Shown one piece after another: positions 1 through 7,008 of a stretch of DNA of 64,000 nt. The stretch spans positions 248,001 through 312,000 of the forward strand of contig CAVQCN010000002.1 of NCBI GenBank assembly GCA_963711035.1, read 5' to 3'. The translations under genes were made by a program, and so were the position numbers. Numbering within the stretch: the stretch's first letter is position 1; every line of letters begins with the position of its first letter. The notes beneath the pieces were generated by a model. It had not been told where the DNA came from. It searched no databases and saw only the letters and a program-made list of their open reading frames with translations. Source of the DNA: WHTK01 sp963711035. Its GTDB lineage: Bacteria > Chloroflexota > Dehalococcoidia > DSTF01 > WHTK01.

Positions 1-713
1 CCAATGCGCGGAACGTTGTAGCGCGGATCGAACGTCATCCACTTCCGCCCCAGATAAACTTCGCAGTAGGCGTGAAAATCGCCGGTGCCAGTGTCCTCAT
101 AGGCGATGTCCGGCAGATGGCCGGTGACATAGCGAGCGGGCAGGTTGAAGGCACGGCACAATGCGATGGCCGCATGCGCCAGATCGCGACAAACCCCGTG
201 CCGTCGCTCGATGACTTCCACTGCGGAGAGGTCAGGGCTGCCGGAGCCGAAGCGATACTCAATGTTGTCATGAACCCAATCGCAAATGGCCTGGACGCGG
301 GGCAGGCCGTGGGCGATCTGCCCGAATCGATCCCAGGCGAAGTCCATCAGCTTGTCTGATTCGCAATAGCGGCTCGGCAGGGTATAGCGCAGCACGTCGT
401 AGGGAAGCTCGCCAACCGACAGAAGAGGTCCCTCGATTTCACGGCTGTCTGGCAAAGATGAGACGCGGATCAGGGCATCGTGCCGAATTTCGTTGCGGCC
501 GGGCATGAGCATTGAGCGACACCTGATGTTGCCATGAGAATCCTGAAACTCGTACGACGGCAAGCCGATGCCGAAGGAGAGCCTTTCCTGCATTACGAGG
601 ACGGAGTCCTCGATCCGCGGCTTGAGCACGAAGAGAACTGGTGTCGGCAGCGACGTCTCGTAGACGAGATCGCATCCGACCCGGACCGTGAGATTCAAGG
701 GACATCCAATCAT
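1..713 (-). CDS. Transglutaminase-like cysteine protease family protein (C-terminus cut by window edge)
   Basis: About 237 codons are visible and the frame runs off the left edge, so the C-terminus is missing. The N-terminal part (first ~90 residues) looks like the beta-rich bacterial transglutaminase N-terminal domain. The core follows with the papain-like triad: Cys in HGVCRDLAHAA, His in DFHAYCEVYLG and Asp in TFDPRYN. Proteins of this family are usually amidases or proteases acting on peptide crosslinks; the substrate here is unknown. I chose the ATG at 713 because an in-frame TAG lies 7 codons upstream. It is divergent from the BTAD regulator at 995, with 281 bases between them that could hold both promoters. 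Confidence 0.85.
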   Translation of the reverse strand, partial: MIGCPLNLTVRVGCDLVYETSLPTPVLFVLKPRIEDSVLVMQERLSFGIGLPSYEFQDSHGNIRCRSMLMPGRNEIRHDALIRVSSLPDSREIEGPLLSVGELPYDVLRYTLPSRYCESDKLMDFAWDRFGQIAHGLPRVQAICDWVHDNIEYRFGSGSPDLSAVEVIERRHGVCRDLAHAAIALCRAFNLPARYVTGHLPDIAYEDTGTGDFHAYCEVYLGRKWMTFDPRYNVPRI

Positions 714-994
714 GAGCCACTGCGAGGCTGTCTAATGCAGTGTACTGCGCCGATGGCCACTCGCCGGCCCGGCCTGTTACGAGGCTGTGAAGCCTCGACG
801 CGGCACGCATACGATTGACAGGCGGCCGATCATTCGCCGGTCCGGTTCTCTAGTCTGACCTGCTACCATATCCAGAGAGTTCGTGGTCATCCTCGTTTGC
901 AGCGGGCAGATCAGGGCCGCTGCGTAAACGCCATGAAAACATCGCCGGCTCGTGTCCTCTACAGGCTTCCGACCTTTCGCCAGGGCCTGGCTCG

Positions 995-1726
995 GTGATT
1001 CGTGAGCTGTCGTCGAAAAGCGACTTCGCGATTCTCGTTCTGGGCAGTTTTCGATTCCTGATTCAGGGCGAGCCTCGTCGTGGATTGCCGCACGGGACCG
1101 AGCGACTGTTGGCGTTCTTGGCGTTGCGTGACCGAGCAGTTGCTCGTTCGGCAGTTGCAGGATCTCTCTGGCCCGAGGCATCAGAAGAACACGCCTATGC
1201 CAGTCTGCGCTCGGCGCTCTCGCGTCTGAGTGAGATCGATCGCCCAGTTGTTCGAGGAACCTTTCAGGAACTGGCTTTGGTAGATGACGTCTTCGTCGAC
1301 CTTCGAGTTGCGCGTCTGCTTGCCCATCGCATTCTCACGCCCGGTGAGGCGCGTGACAGCGACATCGTCGACTTGAGCGCAGAAGCGATTTCGACTCTTT
1401 CGGTGGACCTGCTGCCGGACTGGTATGACGACTGGGCCGTGGTCGAGTCAGAGGAGTGGCGACAGCTGCGGCTGCACGCCCTAGATACGCTCGCAGAGAG
1501 ACTTACGGCTGCCGGTCGCTACGCTGACGCAACCAGTGCTGCCCTGGCGGCGGTGAAAGCGGAACCGCTGCGCGAGACAGCCCATGCCAGCCTTATCCGG
1601 GTCTATGTTGCGGAAGGAAACCGAGCTGAGGCTCTGGCGGCGTACGAACGCTATCGGGCGGTGCTGAAGGAGGACCTCGGCTTAGAGCCCTCTCCCAGGA
1701 TTGAGGCGTTGATCAAAGACCTGTAA
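995..1726 (+). CDS. BTAD/SARP-type transcriptional regulator (short form)
   Basis: 243 aa from a GTG. Residues ~15-85 resemble the winged-helix half of SARP regulators (LGSFRF followed by RLLAFLALR and a LWPEASEEHAYASLRSALSRL stretch). Residues ~95-243 are a helical TPR-like bacterial transcriptional activation domain ending in the typical LGLEPSPRIEALIKDL. It lacks the ATPase or sensor modules found in large SARPs, so it is probably a DNA-binding activator of nearby genes. It lies divergent from the transglutaminase gene and directly upstream of the run of tiny plus-strand genes, which are plausible targets. The family is clear; the target genes are inference. Confidence 0.85.
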   Translation: MIRELSSKSDFAILVLGSFRFLIQGEPRRGLPHGTERLLAFLALRDRAVARSAVAGSLWPEASEEHAYASLRSALSRLSEIDRPVVRGTFQELALVDDVFVDLRVARLLAHRILTPGEARDSDIVDLSAEAISTLSVDLLPDWYDDWAVVESEEWRQLRLHALDTLAERLTAAGRYADATSAALAAVKAEPLRETAHASLIRVYVAEGNRAEALAAYERYRAVLKEDLGLEPSPRIEALIKDL

Positions 1727-1761
1727 CGGGCTCGTGATGCCCGGTTTCGTACCGTTTGTCT

Positions 1762-1965
1762 ATGACGCCGTACCCTACTGGACTCTTGATCATTCGAGCC
1801 TGGCTCGAACCAGGTTCGTCGAAGCCATTGCGGGCCCACATCCGTCTCATGCCTGACGTAGCCAAGGGCTCTGTCGGCGAGATTACCGTCACTGACTTCG
1901 AAGCTGTCTCCCAGGCGGTCACCAGCTGGCTTGAGGAAGTCTGGGCGTCGGGCCTGCAGCCCTGA
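1762..1965 (+). CDS. Small conserved-looking hypothetical protein
   Basis: 67 aa from ATG (a TTG two codons upstream is an alternative). The sequence is compact and compositionally normal: a beta-like start (GLLIIRAWLEPG), a middle (LRAHIRLMPDVAKGS) and a helix with VSQAVTSWLEEVW. It lies 35 bases after the BTAD regulator on the same strand with no strong ribosome binding site, so it may be translated from the regulator transcript. I recognise no domain. Coding is supported by codon choice and by its position; function is unknown. Confidence 0.5.
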   Translation: MTPYPTGLLIIRAWLEPGSSKPLRAHIRLMPDVAKGSVGEITVTDFEAVSQAVTSWLEEVWASGLQP

Positions 1966-2104
1966 GCGCAGATCTTCAGCGACCGTATCGCTCTCGCGCA
2001 AGAAGCCTCCGTAGCGCATCGGGTCGTTGTGCTGCCGTATTTGACGTAACGATCTCGTGACGGCAGATGCGCAAAGATCAGTTCAGTAGACAGAGGGCCC
2101 CAAC

Positions 2105-2296
2105 GTGAATTTCTCTCGCCTCATAGTCCGTTCCGCAATCCTGGGCTTCTCAGCGGGATTCCTGGCGGGAATTCGGCCGAACATTGGGAGCGAAGCCCTT
2201 GCTCTCGCCGGTCTGATAGCGCTGGTTTGTGCAAGCATGCTGATCTTTGAGTTGATTCCGGCGTCGTTCGTTCCAAGTCCGGCAGAAGCCAGTTGA
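2105..2296 (+). CDS. Small two-helix membrane protein
   Basis: 63 aa from GTG. Two hydrophobic stretches are visible, residues ~8-24 and ~31-54, separated by the short polar turn RPNIGSEA, so the peptide probably forms a membrane hairpin. No known family recognised. It begins the run of small genes between 2.1 and 4.3 kb that all read on the plus strand. Confidence 0.55.
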   Translation: MNFSRLIVRSAILGFSAGFLAGIRPNIGSEALALAGLIALVCASMLIFELIPASFVPSPAEAS

Positions 2297-2336
2297 GAGC
2301 ACAACCACCAACTTCGGAACCACCGAGGAGGACACA

Positions 2337-2564
2337 GTGACCAGTCTACCGAACCGAAGCTTCCGACCGGCTGCTTGTCAGCGATGTGGCGGTGACGCCT
2401 TTCTCGACAAGAGCAATGAGTTCGAGTGGCGTTGTCTGCAGTGCGGCAGGCCCCTGGTCGCCTACAGCCGGCCTGAGCCCGACGCACGTATCGCAACGGC
2501 TCTGGCCAACCTCGCGTCTGCCAGAGGCCCGGACGAGGTCGCAAGACCGACGAAGTGGGGGTAG
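2337..2564 (+). CDS. Small zinc-ribbon protein
   Basis: 75 aa from GTG, with a strong ribosome binding site (GAGGAGG) seven to nine bases upstream. Two CxxC knuckles, CQRCGGDAF and CLQCGRPL, lie ~21 residues apart, as in a rubredoxin-like or zinc-ribbon fold. The tail is short and polar. Such proteins bind one zinc and often act in nucleic-acid or protein contacts; here the partner is unknown. It follows the small membrane protein by 40 bases. Confidence 0.65.
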   Translation: MTSLPNRSFRPAACQRCGGDAFLDKSNEFEWRCLQCGRPLVAYSRPEPDARIATALANLASARGPDEVARPTKWG

Positions 2565-2630
2565 TAGTCAACAGGGTCAAAGCTGGCAAGTTACACACCC
2601 TAGCAACTGGGGAAGTAGAGGAAAGAACTC

Positions 2631-2897
2631 TTGAGTATCGTGGCATGGATTGTCGTTGGTTTGATTGCAGGTCTCATAGCGAGAGCGCTCATGCCTGGTA
2701 GGGAACCCGGAGGAATCATCCTCACGATCCTTCTGGGTATTGCCGGCGCGTTTGTTGGTGGCTTTCTCGCCGTTGCCCTCGGCATAAGCGACGGTGTGAA
2801 CAACTTCGACCTGGGTACGATCGTGCTTGCCGTGGCTGGGTCCCTACTGCTGCTCTTCGTGTACCGCTCGCTCTTCCGAGGCGGGCTGCGAGTCTGA
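2631..2897 (+). CDS. GlsB/YeaQ/YmgE family (transglycosylase-associated) membrane protein
   Basis: 88 aa from TTG with AGAGGAAAG just upstream. Three hydrophobic helices are visible (about 3-18, 28-50 and 62-78). The glycine-rich IVVGLIAGLIARALMPGR start, the GGIILTILLGIAGAFVGG centre and the R-rich end match the GlsB/YeaQ/YmgE family. Members are small inner-membrane proteins often linked to stress responses; the biochemical role is not known. Length is typical of the family. Confidence 0.85.
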   Translation: MSIVAWIVVGLIAGLIARALMPGREPGGIILTILLGIAGAFVGGFLAVALGISDGVNNFDLGTIVLAVAGSLLLLFVYRSLFRGGLRV

Positions 2898-2957
2898 GAT
2901 CGCGGTAGAGAAACGCGAAACGCCCGCGCCATTGGTGTCCCAGGAAGGACAGATAAG

Positions 2958-3143
2958 ATGCAGTCCGATGAGCAAATCCAATCAGACCGTGAAGAAAGCG
3001 GTATAACGTTGCGGCCCACCGACCCCCGCAATCCCGGAGTGCCCGGCATTCCCGGCGCGAACCCTGGTCCTGATGATCCGGGCCGCACCGAGCCGAACCT
3101 CGATCACGAAGTCAAGGTTGCTCGCGACGACAAAGGTTCCTGA
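2958..3143 (+). CDS. Small polar, Pro/Gly-rich hypothetical protein
   Basis: 61 aa from ATG preceded by AGGAAGGA. Strongly hydrophilic, with a proline/glycine segment NPGVPGIPGANPGPDDPGR in the middle and an acidic start and end; probably disordered. The stop codon overlaps the ATG of the next gene by one base (TGATG), which indicates translational coupling and supports that both are real. No function can be assigned. Confidence 0.55.
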   Translation: MQSDEQIQSDREESGITLRPTDPRNPGVPGIPGANPGPDDPGRTEPNLDHEVKVARDDKGS

Positions 3144-3343
3144 TGTCAGTCCTTTGCAGCCTGGGATTTCATTCCTGGCCGCGACTGCATGGCGCCTGGC
3201 GTGAGCGGGTAGTCCAGCCAGCCCAGGCAAGCTGCCTCCGCTGTCACAAACCGCTGAGCAGCATTTGGCGGACGGTCTATCCCCAGGACGGAAGCAGGTG
3301 CCCTAGCTCCTGCCATTCTCACTTCCCAACCCAGTACGGGTAA
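3143..3343 (+). CDS. Small Cys/His-rich hypothetical protein
   Basis: 66 aa, start overlapping the stop of the preceding gene. It holds a CLRCHKPL knuckle plus upstream C/H (CSLGFHSW) and a downstream C/H pair (CPSSCHSH), so it may bind zinc. The start CSLGFHSW resembles the opening of small Cys/His proteins that recur in this gene run. No family recognised. Confidence 0.5.
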   Translation: MSVLCSLGFHSWPRLHGAWRERVVQPAQASCLRCHKPLSSIWRTVYPQDGSRCPSSCHSHFPTQYG

Positions 3344-3390
3344 AGGAAGACCTCCGATCATTCACCCTTGACGGGAGGAAGAAGGAACAA

Positions 3391-3585
3391 TTGAATACCT
3401 GCCCATTTCATAGCGAGGGCTGCAGCCTGAGCCGCCCCTGCGCAAGGTGCCGAGCCGCCGCCATTCACCGGGCTCACGTCCTCGTGCGATTCGATTCGCA
3501 GCCAAAGGGCCGTGCTCGTAGCCAGGGTTTGCCCGCGCGCTACAGGAGCAGTCGAGGCGGTTATTGGCACAGGCAAGCAGCCTAG
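3391..3585 (+). CDS. Small Cys-rich hypothetical protein
   Basis: 64 aa from TTG, preceded by a GGGAGGAAGAAGG purine run that is a good ribosome binding site. Cysteines cluster in the first 22 residues (CPFHSEGC, CARC), suggesting a metal-binding knuckle; the rest is basic and possibly disordered. The coding call rests on the binding site and the position in the row of similar Cys-rich mini-genes; the C-terminal half is less convincing. Confidence 0.4.
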   Translation: MNTCPFHSEGCSLSRPCARCRAAAIHRAHVLVRFDSQPKGRARSQGLPARYRSSRGGYWHRQAA

Positions 3586-3596
3586 AAGGGCGATCG

Positions 3597-3782
3597 ATGC
3601 AGGTTGCCGATTCGGAACACCTCCGCCATACCTGGGGCAGCAAGATCTGCGAGCACCGGCGTGTCGAGAAGGAATACTTCCTCGATATACCGACTGGTCA
3701 GTTTGCCTGCGTTCAGTGCGGCAGGACCTTCTGGCAGGGTGACGAGGCCAAGATCACAGCCGGCCGCACCCCAAGGGCGTAG
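3597..3782 (+). CDS. Small zinc-knuckle hypothetical protein
   Basis: 61 aa from ATG with AGAAGGG eight bases upstream; a TTG in frame further upstream is less likely. Contains HTWGSKICEHRR and a CVQCGRTFW knuckle, arranged like a small zinc-binding domain. It ends six bases before the Rieske-fold gene, so the two are probably co-translated. Function unknown. Confidence 0.6.
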   Translation: MQVADSEHLRHTWGSKICEHRRVEKEYFLDIPTGQFACVQCGRTFWQGDEAKITAGRTPRA

Positions 3783-3787
3783 TCCGC

Positions 3788-4081
3788 ATGTCTATCACGA
3801 TCAAAACCAGTCAGCTCGCTCCTGGTCACATCACGTCCGCCGACCTCTACGGCGTCAAGGTGGCCATCGCGAACGTCGGTGGCGCATTCTACGCGATCAG
3901 CGATGCCTGCCCGTTCGACGCTGCAGCCTTGTCGCAAGGCCGGTTGGAAGGGAACGTCGTCACCTGCGGCACTGACGGTAGCCGCTTTGATCTCCTCAGC
4001 GGCTCCGTCCTTTCCGGCCCGGCTACGGGTCGGGTGAGGACCTATCGAGTGCAGGTTTACGGCGACGAACTCAGGATCTAG
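3788..4081 (+). CDS. Rieske-fold ferredoxin-like protein lacking both histidine ligands
   Basis: 97 aa, the length of a small Rieske ferredoxin. The fold signature is clear: a VKVAIANVGGAFYAISDAC strand pair, an ALSQGRLEGNVVTC loop, then GSRFDLLSG and a GPATGRVRTYRVQV end. A normal Rieske centre uses CxH and CxxH. Here the first box reads C41-P-F43 and the second C60-G-T-D63, so both cysteines stay but both histidines are replaced (Phe and Asp). A standard [2Fe-2S] Rieske cluster is therefore unlikely. Tightly spaced after the zinc-knuckle gene (6 bases). It could be a structural relic or bind another cofactor. Confidence 0.8.
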   Translation: MSITIKTSQLAPGHITSADLYGVKVAIANVGGAFYAISDACPFDAAALSQGRLEGNVVTCGTDGSRFDLLSGSVLSGPATGRVRTYRVQVYGDELRI

Positions 4082-4148
4082 GCGCGCGATCGGCGCGACG
4101 ATTCCGGCCAGCCTGCGGCGACCCTACGTCGCGTTCGAGGATCTCACG

Positions 4149-4322
4149 ATGCCGGGTGAACGCACCTATGGCGCCTATCTCGTGAAGGTCCCGGCCGTCC
4201 GCTTGAGCCAGGTCATCCGCGCTTCCCACCCAACAGCAACGCGTATCGCGCGCAGCCGGACCCAGTACGGCGAGGCTGTTCTCAGCTTCCTGGGCCCCAT
4301 CGAAACGCCGGCTCTCGACTAG
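4149..4322 (+). CDS. Short ORF, possible gene remnant
   Basis: 57 aa from ATG (MPGERTYGAYLVKVPAVR...). The same frame stays open upstream to about 4065 and reads sensibly just before the ATG (PYVAFEDLT), so this may be the end of a once longer gene or may use an unusual start. No ribosome binding site is evident. No family recognised. The region between the Rieske-fold gene and 4355 holds nothing else that I can support. Confidence 0.35.
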   Translation: MPGERTYGAYLVKVPAVRLSQVIRASHPTATRIARSRTQYGEAVLSFLGPIETPALD

Positions 4323-4354
4323 GGCCGAGCACCATCTATTGGAGACGATCAGTC

Positions 4355-5134
4355 ATGGATCACAAACTCGCAATCGTAATCTTGCCTCCCGACACGGTGG
4401 ATCCGGTGAAGACATCGGCCGCCGTACTGGGGAGGTTCCAGAAGATTCCGTCAGGGAACTTCTCAGCGCCTTTTGAGCCAAAGTTCAGGTACAAGCGCGT
4501 CGGCGGTTGGTTCGATGGCTTGGTGAACGGCTGGGTTGGCAAGGAGCGCTGGAGCACCGTCCTGAGGATGCTGCTCGACGGCTCCGTCACCGATGCCTCA
4601 TCGCCGCTGCCCGGCTTTGGTCCGGAGACGGCATCTCAGATTGAAGCCAGGATCGAGACCGACAACACAATCGACATTGACGCCATTTCGCAGATTGCGC
4701 CGTGCTCGATCATAGTCACGCCGGAGGGCGAGTGGATTGCTCGTCCCAACCCCGACAGCCTTGATGCACCACCTGCCCGAGAGTCGGGAGCGAGCGACGA
4801 GGAGGCCGAAGAGTGGGCGAGGATTAAACGCGACCTCTTCCGGCAGTACCGCGGCTGCAAGGCCGTCGCCTGGGACCTGTCCTGGCACTTCATCGGCGCA
4901 CCCGCCGATCAGGAGACCGGCTCCGCGCAGCGCACGTTTCGATCCTGGGGCGCCGGCAACCATCCCAGCAACGCCACCCGGTCCGCCTGGGCGGCTCGAA
5001 TTGCCGAGGCTCAGCAACTCGTGGATCGGCAGACGATGCGGATCGAACGGGCAGAGGCAGGCGCGGCTATCGACCGTTGGGTCGGAGAAGGCGGCGCCTC
5101 CACGCAATCGGAGACGCTCGCTGCAGCGAGCTAG
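4355..5134 (+). CDS. Hypothetical protein, 259 aa
   Basis: ATG start with GGAGA eight bases upstream. Soluble, acidic protein without signal peptide or membrane segment. An N-terminal alpha/beta part (HKLAIVILPPDTVDP) is followed by a Trp-rich segment (RVGGWFDGLVNGWVGKERW), a middle with strand-like SIIVTPEGEWIA and a helical C-terminus (IAEAQQLVDRQTMRIERAEA). I recognise no domain. It stands alone, with the small basic peptide gene 48 bases downstream. Confidence 0.75.
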   Translation: MDHKLAIVILPPDTVDPVKTSAAVLGRFQKIPSGNFSAPFEPKFRYKRVGGWFDGLVNGWVGKERWSTVLRMLLDGSVTDASSPLPGFGPETASQIEARIETDNTIDIDAISQIAPCSIIVTPEGEWIARPNPDSLDAPPARESGASDEEAEEWARIKRDLFRQYRGCKAVAWDLSWHFIGAPADQETGSAQRTFRSWGAGNHPSNATRSAWAARIAEAQQLVDRQTMRIERAEAGAAIDRWVGEGGASTQSETLAAAS

Positions 5135-5182
5135 GTAGACGTTGAAGCGTGGTGTCTTCGTTTCACTGAAAGGCGGTAACCC

Positions 5183-5323
5183 ATGGGAGACAAGAGCCCA
5201 AAGAACAACACGAAGGCCAAGAAACAGAAGGCCAGCAAGAAGGGTCGCGTTAGCCTCCCTGCCGCGCAGCCGTCTGATCTGAGGCCGGGAGTGGTGCCGC
5301 GCGTGAGCAAAGAGCGCTCCTGA
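5183..5323 (+). CDS. Small basic peptide of the MGDKSPK type
   Basis: 46 aa from ATG with AAAGGCGG upstream. The lysine-rich start MGDKSPKNNTKAKKQKASKK resembles short basic peptides that are widespread but uncharacterised in high-GC monoderm bacteria. Likely disordered and possibly nucleic-acid binding. It is followed at once by a good terminator. Confidence 0.65.
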   Translation: MGDKSPKNNTKAKKQKASKKGRVSLPAAQPSDLRPGVVPRVSKERS

Positions 5324-5330
5324 GCCCAAC

Positions 5331-5356
5331 AAAGGCGCCTCGTTCGGGGCGCCTTT
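5331..5356 (+). terminator. Rho-independent terminator
   Basis: Perfect 9-base stem (AAAGGCGCC / GGCGCCTTT) with an 8-base loop, starting 8 bases after the stop of the small basic gene. It ends the transcript of the 4.3-5.3 kb genes. Confidence 0.75.
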
Positions 5357-5373
5357 ATAGAGGAGAAGAAGAT

Positions 5374-5617
5374 TTGAAGATGTTTGTCGGGAACCTCGAT
5401 TTCCGAACCACCGATGAAGACTTGTTGAACGCCTTTCGTGCCTTTGGGCTGGTCTCGAGCGCGAGTGTTATACCGAATGCTTCGACGGGCCCATGCTCGC
5501 GGGTATCGCTTCGTGGAGATGAAAGCTCAGGTCGAGGCAGAGGCTGCAATGGAAGGGCTGGAGGGTTTCGAGCTGCGCGGCCGGAGTCTGACCGTGCAGC
5601 GGGAAAGATCGAACTAG
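5374..5617 (+). pseudogene. RRM-type RNA-binding protein, frameshifted
   Basis: The first part reads MKMFVGNLDFRTTDEDL, a typical start of small bacterial RRM proteins with the RNP2 motif. After STG the frame is lost; one base further on it resumes as GYRFVEMKAQVEAEAA (RNP1) and ends GRSLTVQRERSN then TAG. Removing one base of the GGGCCC run near 5490-5492 restores an ~80-aa RRM protein of normal length. Span length is 3n+1. I use the TTG at 5374 since M-K-x-F-V-G-N is the usual start, with GAGGAGAAG upstream. Either a true frameshift or a sequence error. Such proteins bind RNA and are often cold-induced. Confidence 0.8.
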
Positions 5618-5714
5618 TGAGGGAGCGACTCAAAGGTCCCATCCAGCCGGCCGGAGCCGCCCGCCCGCGCCATCAGGCAGTTCATGTGGTCGTGCACCCG
5701 AAGCCGTTTTCCTT

Positions 5715-6995
5715 TTGAACAGCCTTGCGGAGCACACTTTCTCCAAGGCAAACGTCAGAGAGCCGCAACGCGAGCGCAGTGCCAGGCTGCGCATCGCGAT
5801 TGTCAGCCCCGAAGTTGGCCTCGGGGCCGGCGTGCCGCATTACTGGCAGGCCCTCGCTGAGGTCATCGCCCGGCGTCACGAGGTCCATGTCTTTGCCGCG
5901 AAGGCCGATCGTGCCTCGCTTGAGGGCGTCGAAGTCCACCGTGTCTGGGCCCTGCTGATGGGCTGGTTCCTCCTCCATACGACGTTCTACTTCGCGGTCC
6001 TGGCTCGGTTCTGCGTGTCCCGAGTACTAAGGCGGCCGCGCTTCGACCTGATCCTGGGGATCGGTGCGCTTACACCCTTTGCGGACGTTGCGACTGTGCA
6101 CTTCGTTCAGGCGCGCGAGTTGGAACTGCAAAGGCGAGGACTTTTCCCCCGTGAGCAACCCCGCACCGGCTTCGCGAATCTGGACTACGCTCTCTACAGT
6201 CGGACAATGGGTTGGCTCGGGCGCAACTTCTATCGCAATTCGAAATCCTTGATCGTTGCGATCTCTGAGTCGGTCAGACGGGACCTCGTGCTCTTCGAGG
6301 GTGCTGCGTTGGACTCGATCGTCGTAGTGCCCAACGGCGTCGACACTGAACGCTTTCGACTCGCCAACCGAGCACTCAAGCGGGCGAATACGCGACAAGA
6401 ATTAGGCCTCACGGACGATCAGACGATGGTTCTCTTCGTCGGCAACTCCTGGGGCAGGAAGGGCCTGGCCACCGCAATCGAGGCAATTGGGGGTCCAGAC
6501 CAGGAAAACGTTCGTCTCGTGGTCGTTGGTGAAGGCAGGCCAGAAGTGTTCTTGCAGGGTTTGCCTCCCGAGACTGCGGATCGCATTCTCTTCGCGGGCA
6601 AGCACCAGTCGACCGTTGAGCATTTCTACGCCGCGGCTGACGTGTTCCTGCTGCCGACCCTTTACGAGCCGTTCGGCCTCGTTATCCTCGAGGCGTTGGC
6701 GAGCGGACTGCCGACAATTGTCAGCGCATCCGCAGGCGCGTCCGAGTGGTTGGCCGATGGGCTTGACGCCCTTCTCCTCAGCGACCCGTCCGACGGACAA
6801 GAAGCGCGAGCAGCCCTTCGCAGGGTTCTAACGGAACCGCGGCTGGCGGCATCTTTGGCCGAGAATGGGCGTCGCAAGGCAGAGCAGATGCAGTGGGAAG
6901 CAGTTGCGGACCGGATCATGGAAGCCTTCCTGGTACGCTCCGCTCCGCGGCCACCGGCAGTACCTGTACCTGCTGCTATTCTTGCCACCAAGTAA
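5715..6995 (+). CDS. GT4-family glycosyltransferase
   Basis: 426 aa. GT-B fold: N-terminal half starts with RIAIVSPEVGLGAGVPHYW (glycine-rich acceptor loop), and the C-terminal donor-binding half has VVVPNGVDTERF, VLFVGNSWGRKG and the conserved E-x7-E in YEPFGLVILEALASGLP. Family members transfer sugars from nucleotide donors in polysaccharide, glycolipid or trehalose/glucan synthesis. No signal peptide; a hydrophobic stretch at ~79-98 may touch the membrane. It is followed after 13 bases by a GH15 hydrolase, suggesting a shared role in glucan or storage-sugar metabolism. Start TTG at 5715; the donor cannot be told from the sequence. Confidence 0.85.
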   Translation: MNSLAEHTFSKANVREPQRERSARLRIAIVSPEVGLGAGVPHYWQALAEVIARRHEVHVFAAKADRASLEGVEVHRVWALLMGWFLLHTTFYFAVLARFCVSRVLRRPRFDLILGIGALTPFADVATVHFVQARELELQRRGLFPREQPRTGFANLDYALYSRTMGWLGRNFYRNSKSLIVAISESVRRDLVLFEGAALDSIVVVPNGVDTERFRLANRALKRANTRQELGLTDDQTMVLFVGNSWGRKGLATAIEAIGGPDQENVRLVVVGEGRPEVFLQGLPPETADRILFAGKHQSTVEHFYAAADVFLLPTLYEPFGLVILEALASGLPTIVSASAGASEWLADGLDALLLSDPSDGQEARAALRRVLTEPRLAASLAENGRRKAEQMQWEAVADRIMEAFLVRSAPRPPAVPVPAAILATK

Positions 6996-7008
6996 GGAGT
7001 TCTCGCCT

